From Phaeacidiphilus oryzae TH49 (GTDB lineage: Bacteria; Actinomycetota; Actinomycetes; Streptomycetales; Streptomycetaceae), in NCBI RefSeq assembly GCF_000744815.1, contig NZ_JQMQ01000005.1, positions 6,467,801-6,531,800 of the forward strand: a stretch of 64,000 nt of DNA. Direction: 5' to 3'. This document shows positions 60,289 to 64,000 of the stretch, piece after piece. The notes under the pieces are model-generated. The model was not told the origin of the DNA. It worked only from the letters and a program-made list of their open reading frames with translations, and did no database searches. Within the stretch, counting starts at the first letter, position 1. Each line of letters starts with the position of its first letter. The position numbers were made by a program, and so were the translations under genes.

Positions 60289-61412
60289 GTGCGAAGCGCG
60301 CGTGCGGTGGGTATCAAGGACGTCGCCCGGCGGGCCGGGGTCTCGGTCGGCACCGTCTCGAACGTGATCAACAGACCGCAGCGGGTCTCCGCGGAGACCC
60401 GGCGGCGGGTCGAGGCAGTGATCGCCGAACTCGGCTACGTCCGCAGTGAGTCGGCCCGGCAGCTGCGGGCCGGGCGCAGCCGGGTGATGGCGCTGCTGGT
60501 GCTGGACATGGGCAACCCGTTCTTCGCCGACATCGCCCACGGTGCGGAACGGGCCGGCCGCGAGGCCGGACTCGTGGTGATGGTCTGCAACAGCGGCCAG
60601 AACCGTGAGCGCGAGCGGGAGTACCTGCGGTACTGCGCCCAGCAGCAGGTGCTCGGCGTGCTGCTCAGCCCGGTGGACGGTGGCGGCAACGGCGGTGGTG
60701 GCGGTGGTGGTGGCGGTCGCGGCGGCGGTCGCGGTGCCGGTGGTGCGGGCGGTGGGGTCGGTGGTACCGACGTCGGCGTGCTGCGCGGCAGCGGGATCCC
60801 GGTGGTGTGGGTGGACCGGGGGCCGGGACGGACGAGGGCTGCTCGGTCTCGGTCGACGACGTCCTCGGCGGCCGGCTGGCGGCCCGCCACCTCCTCGACA
60901 CCGGGCACACCCGGATCGGCTTCGTCGGCGGGCCGCTGACCCTGCATCAGGTCCGCAACCGGCTGGACGGGGCCCGGCAGGCGCTGGCCGGGGCCGGGCT
61001 GCCGGCGGAGGCGCTGATCGGCCTGCCCACCGAGCGGCTGGACGTGGCCGCCGGCCGGGACGCCGGGGAGCGCTTCCTCGGGCTCGGCCCCGACCGGCGG
61101 CCCACCGCGGTGTTCTGCGCCAACGACCTGCTGGCGCTGGGCCTGCTGCAGACGATGTTCGCGGCGGGGGTGCGGGTGCCGGAGGAGCTGGCCATCGTCG
61201 GCTACGACGACATCGAGTTCGCGGCCGCGGCCGCGGTCCCGCTCACCTCGGTCCGCCAGCCGGCCCGCCGGATCGGCCGGACCTCCGCGGAACTCCTCAT
61301 CGAGGAGTCCCTGGCCGCACCCGGCGAGCACACCCACCGACGGGTGGTCTACGACCCCGAACTGGTCGTCCGCGCCTCGACGCTGACCCGCGGCGCTTCG
61401 GGGCTCCGCTAG
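60289..61412 (+). CDS. LacI-family regulator with glycine-rich insert, apparent frameshift
   Basis: From GTG 60289: 'GIKDVARRAGVSVGTVSNVI' is the DNA-binding helix-turn-helix; 'FFADIAHGAERAGREAGL' starts the ligand domain. After 'VLGVLLSPVDG' a Gly-rich insert of about 30 residues appears, then 'GIPVVWVDRGPG'. Near 60826-60830 the frame is lost; one more G in the run restores 'TDEGCSVSVDDVLGGRLAARHL' and the rest ('PTAVFCANDLLALG', 'IVGYDDIEF', 'PLTSVRQP'). It probably represses the importer through TGAAACATTTCA. Confidence 0.82.
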
Positions 61413-61437
61413 CGCGAGGAGGCTCGGCGCGGGAAGG

Positions 61438-61491
61438 CTCCGCCGCGCGGGCGGGAGCGGGCGCACTCCGCCGCGCGGGCGGGAGCGGGCG
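61438..61491 (+). repeat. Direct repeat of 26 bp, period 28
   Basis: Two exact copies (61438-61463 and 61466-61491) of a G/C-only sequence starting CTCCGCCGCGCGGGCGGG, between the LacI gene and the convergent ftsH. Each copy contains CCGCCGCGCGGGCGG, able to fold back on itself, so the pair may end transcription. Confidence 0.7.
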
Positions 61492-61494
61492 GGC

Positions 61495-63462
61495 TCAGCC
61501 GCCCGACGCGGCCCGCGGATGCGGGGCCACCGTCGCGCCCGGGGCCTGGTCCTGCTCCGGGCGCGGCAGGCCGAGGATGTCGTAGACGGCCGAGCCGTCC
61601 ACCGTCTCGTCCTCCAGCAGGAGTTCGACCAGCCGGTCGAGGGAGCCGCGATGGGTGGCGAGGAGGTCGACGGCCTGCTGCTCGGCCTCCCGCAGCAGCC
61701 GGGAGACCTCGCCGTCGATCAGGGCCTGGGTGCTCTCCGCGTACGGCCGCCCCGCGCCGCCGGGGAGGCCGCCGGAGCCGGGGAGGAAGGCCGGGCCCGG
61801 ATGCGGGTAGCCGACCGGTCCGAGCGCGGGGGAGAGGCCGAACTCGCGGATCATCCGGCCGGCCAGCTCGGTGGCCCGGGCGAGGTCGTTGGCGGCCCCG
61901 GTGGAGCCCTGCCCGAGCGCCGTCAACTCGGCCGCCCGGCCCGCCAGCTGGACCGACAGCGTCTGCCGGAGGTAGTCCTCCCCGTGGAGGTGCCGCTCGA
62001 CCAGCGGGAGCTGCTCGGTGGCGCCGAGCGCCTGCCCGGCGGGCAGGATGGTGACCTTCGCCACCGGGTCCGCCTGCGGCTGCAGCGCGGCCACCAGCGC
62101 GTGTCCGGCCTCGTGCACCGCCACCGCCCGCTTCTCGGCCGGCAGCAGCACGTTGGAGCCCTCCCGGCGGCCGAGCAGGATGCGGTCCCTGGCCTGGTCG
62201 AAGTCGGTCGCGGTGAGGGTGTCGCGGTCCGCGCGGGCGGCGGTGATGGCCGCCTCGTTGGCGAGGTTGGCCAGGTCGGCGCCGGAGAACCCGGGCGTCG
62301 CCCGGGCCACCCGCTCCAGGTCCACGTCCAGATCGAGGCGCTTGCCCAGGCAGTGCCGGGTGAGGATGGCCCGGCGCTCGGCCAGCGTCGGCAGCGGGAT
62401 GACGATCTGCCGGTCGAACCGGCCCGGCCGCAGCAGCGCCGGATCCAGCACCTCGGGCCGGTTGGTGGCGGCCAGCACCACGATGCCGGTGGTCGGCTCG
62501 AACCCGTCCATCTCGGAGAGGAGTTGGTTGAGGGTCTGCTCGCGCTCGTCGTTGCCCCCGATCGCCCCCGGCGCGGCCCGCCGCCCGCCCAGCGCGTCCA
62601 CCTCGTCGACGAAGACGATCGCCGGGGCGCGCTTGCGGGCCTCCGCGAACAGGTCGCGGACCCGGGCCGCCCCGACGCCGACGAACATCTCCACGAACCC
62701 GGAGCCGACCACCGAGAGGAACGGCACCTCGGCCTCCCCGGCGACCGCCCGGGCCAGCAGGGTCTTGCCGGTGCCGGGCGGGCCGACCATCAGCACCCCG
62801 CGCGGCGCCGTCGCCCCGGCCCGCCGGTAGCGGTCGGGATGCCGCAGGAAGTCCACCACCTCGGCGATCTCCTCCTTCGCCCCCTCGTACCCGGCCACGT
62901 CCTCGAAGGTGGTCTGCGGCCGCTCGGTGTCGAAGACCCGGGCCCGCGCCTTGCTCACCCCCAGCGCCCCCTGCATCTGACCGGAGGCCCCGCGGGAGAG
63001 CCGCCGCCAGAACCAGATGATCAGCAGGAACGGCCCCAGGATCAGCACCCAGTCCAGGATCTGCACGCCGACCGAGGGGGAGGAGGAGGGCGCGGTCGCC
63101 GTCACCGCGACATGCTTCGCGGCCAGCCGGTCCAGCAGCGCCGGGCCGGCGAGCTGGACCGGGATGACGGTGGTGTAGTCGCTGCCGTCGGTGAACCGCC
63201 CGCTACTGCGGCCGTTGCTCCCCTCGATGCTGACCGTGCTGATCCGCCCGGCGTCGACGTCCGAGAGGAACTGGGAGTACGTGAGGTCGGTGGGCGCCGC
63301 GCCGCCGCCGCGAGTCTGCGGCAGCGCGAACCACAGCCCCAGCGCGAGGAGGATCGCCATCGGCCACAGCCAGTGCCGCCAGGCCGGCGGCGGCGGGGGC
63401 GCGGTCGGCGCGGGGCGGTCATGCGGTGGGGGAGGGGTGGCCTGCTTGGTCATTCCGGCCAC
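61495..63462 (-). CDS. ftsH: FtsH family ATP-dependent zinc metalloprotease
   Basis: About 655 residues from GTG 63462 (ATG 63453 is also possible). A Pro-rich N terminus is followed by a membrane helix ('[17 protein letters not shown]'), an outer domain of about 80 residues, and a second helix ('[18 protein letters not shown]'). AAA domain: GPPGTGKT, '[11 protein letters not shown]', '[18 protein letters not shown]'. Protease: '[12 protein letters not shown]' (HEAGH) with Asp ligand in '[12 protein letters not shown]'. Hexameric membrane quality-control protease. It lacks the long acidic tail of the main actinomycete FtsH, so it is probably an accessory copy. Confidence 0.93.
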   Translation of the reverse strand: MAGMTKQATPPPPHDRPAPTAPPPPPAWRHWLWPMAILLALGLWFALPQTRGGGAAPTDLTYSQFLSDVDAGRISTVSIEGSNGRSSGRFTDGSDYTTVIPVQLAGPALLDRLAAKHVAVTATAPSSSPSVGVQILDWVLILGPFLLIIWFWRRLSRGASGQMQGALGVSKARARVFDTERPQTTFEDVAGYEGAKEEIAEVVDFLRHPDRYRRAGATAPRGVLMVGPPGTGKTLLARAVAGEAEVPFLSVVGSGFVEMFVGVGAARVRDLFAEARKRAPAIVFVDEVDALGGRRAAPGAIGGNDEREQTLNQLLSEMDGFEPTTGIVVLAATNRPEVLDPALLRPGRFDRQIVIPLPTLAERRAILTRHCLGKRLDLDVDLERVARATPGFSGADLANLANEAAITAARADRDTLTATDFDQARDRILLGRREGSNVLLPAEKRAVAVHEAGHALVAALQPQADPVAKVTILPAGQALGATEQLPLVERHLHGEDYLRQTLSVQLAGRAAELTALGQGSTGAANDLARATELAGRMIREFGLSPALGPVGYPHPGPAFLPGSGGLPGGAGRPYAESTQALIDGEVSRLLREAEQQAVDLLATHRGSLDRLVELLLEDETVDGSAVYDILGLPRPEQDQAPGATVAPHPRAASGG

Positions 63463-63574
63463 CGCCCCCTCGGGCAGCTGCTCTGACGAACCGTCACCCG
63501 CCCCACGCTAGGCGGCAGGAGAGGGGTGGCCGTAGGGCCGATGGGCTCCAAATGCCCGTGGGCCCGGGGAGGTC

Positions 63575-64000
63575 TCAGTCGAGGCAGAACTCGTTGCCCT
63601 CGACGTCCTGCATGACGATGCAGGAGTCGATGCCGTCGTAGAGGAGCTCCACGCGTACCGCGCCGAGCGGGAGCAGCCGGGCGCACTCCGCCTCCAGCGC
63701 GGCCAGCCGCTCCTCGCCCACCAGCCCGGTGCCGACCCGCACGTCCAGGTGCACCCGGTTCTTGACGACCTTGCCCTCGGGAACGCGCTGGAAGTAGAGC
63801 CGCGGACCGACCCCCGAGGGGTCGGTGCAGGCGAACCAGGAGCCGCGCTCCTCGGGCGGCTGGGCGCGCTGGTAGTCGTCCCAGGTGGCGAACCCCTCGG
63901 GTGGCTGCGGTAGGACGTATCCCAGCACCTCGCACCAGAACCGCGCGACCCGCTCCGGCTCCGCGCAGTCGAAGGTGACCTGGACCTGCCTGATCGATGT
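63575..64000 (-). CDS. VOC-family (glyoxalase-like) protein, 5' end outside the window
   Basis: At least 141 residues, open to the window edge. 'VQVTFDCAEPERVARFWCEVLGY' is the usual start of the glyoxalase-like/VOC group in actinomycetes, so only a few N-terminal residues are missing. 'WFACTDPSGVGPRLYFQRVPEGK', 'KNRVHLDVRV' and 'MQDVEGNEFCLD' give His and Glu candidates for metal binding. Function unknown; members include resistance and detoxification proteins. Confidence 0.88.
   Translation of the reverse strand, partial: TSIRQVQVTFDCAEPERVARFWCEVLGYVLPQPPEGFATWDDYQRAQPPEERGSWFACTDPSGVGPRLYFQRVPEGKVVKNRVHLDVRVGTGLVGEERLAALEAECARLLPLGAVRVELLYDGIDSCIVMQDVEGNEFCLD

Overview
The window is very GC-rich (roughly 70% or more), with tightly packed genes, many ATGA/GTGA start-stop overlaps and frequent GTG starts. 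A divergent third elongation factor Tu, a CvnABCD conservon, an MHYT membrane protein, a DUF574 methyltransferase and the long inverted repeat at 28.1-28.3 kb all point to a streptomycete or close relative (Streptomyces, Kitasatospora, Streptacidiphilus). No rRNA, tRNA, CRISPR array, insertion sequence or phage gene was recognised. The annotation rests on reading the sequence and on remembered family features; no database search was run.

Layout. 0-3.5 kb: a MoxR ATPase / VWA-metallopeptidase-like operon. 3.6-10.9 kb: two TetR regulators, an SDR scrap, a YtrA-type GntR/ABC exporter operon with a near-perfect operator, tuf3, an aldo/keto reductase and Dps. 11-33.5 kb: a large catabolic locus in four divergent promoter pairs. 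It contains two Pht5-like proteins, 4-oxalomesaconate hydratase (LigJ), the LigK-type aldolase, a zinc dehydrogenase, an RpiB-like isomerase, a PanB-like protein, an alpha/beta hydrolase, a complete Rieske oxygenase system (oxygenase, ferredoxin, FAD reductase), two bicupins, an orphan EutA-like ATPase, a methyltransferase, an MFS carrier, a FadR-type regulator and an Fe3+/polyamine-type ABC importer. A related 19-bp sequence lies in every divergent promoter region of this locus, so one regulator, probably the GntR protein at 28.3-29.1 kb, may control it all.

33.5-48.6 kb is housekeeping or signalling: sirtuin, GntR/MFS pair, DUF427, DUF574 methyltransferase, metallo-hydrolase, mycothiol-enzyme-like protein, tandem NUDIX, a receptor Ser/Thr kinase with a LamG-like sensor, the conservon and the MHYT protein. 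48.9-61.4 kb is a carbohydrate-acid locus: GntR, denD-otnI-otnC-otnK-ltnD for four-carbon acid sugars, then a divergent RbsABC/Rha-type ABC importer with a LacI regulator. 61.5-64 kb carries an FtsH protease and a truncated VOC-family gene.

A recurring quality issue: at least six otherwise intact genes are broken by a single missing base in a G/C run (permease 4528-5561, aldo/keto reductase 9364-10241, FAD reductase 23508-24811, NUDIX pair 39883-41129, cvnA 45019-47738, LacI 60289-61412). The uniform direction of the error suggests sequencing undercalls rather than six pseudogenes.
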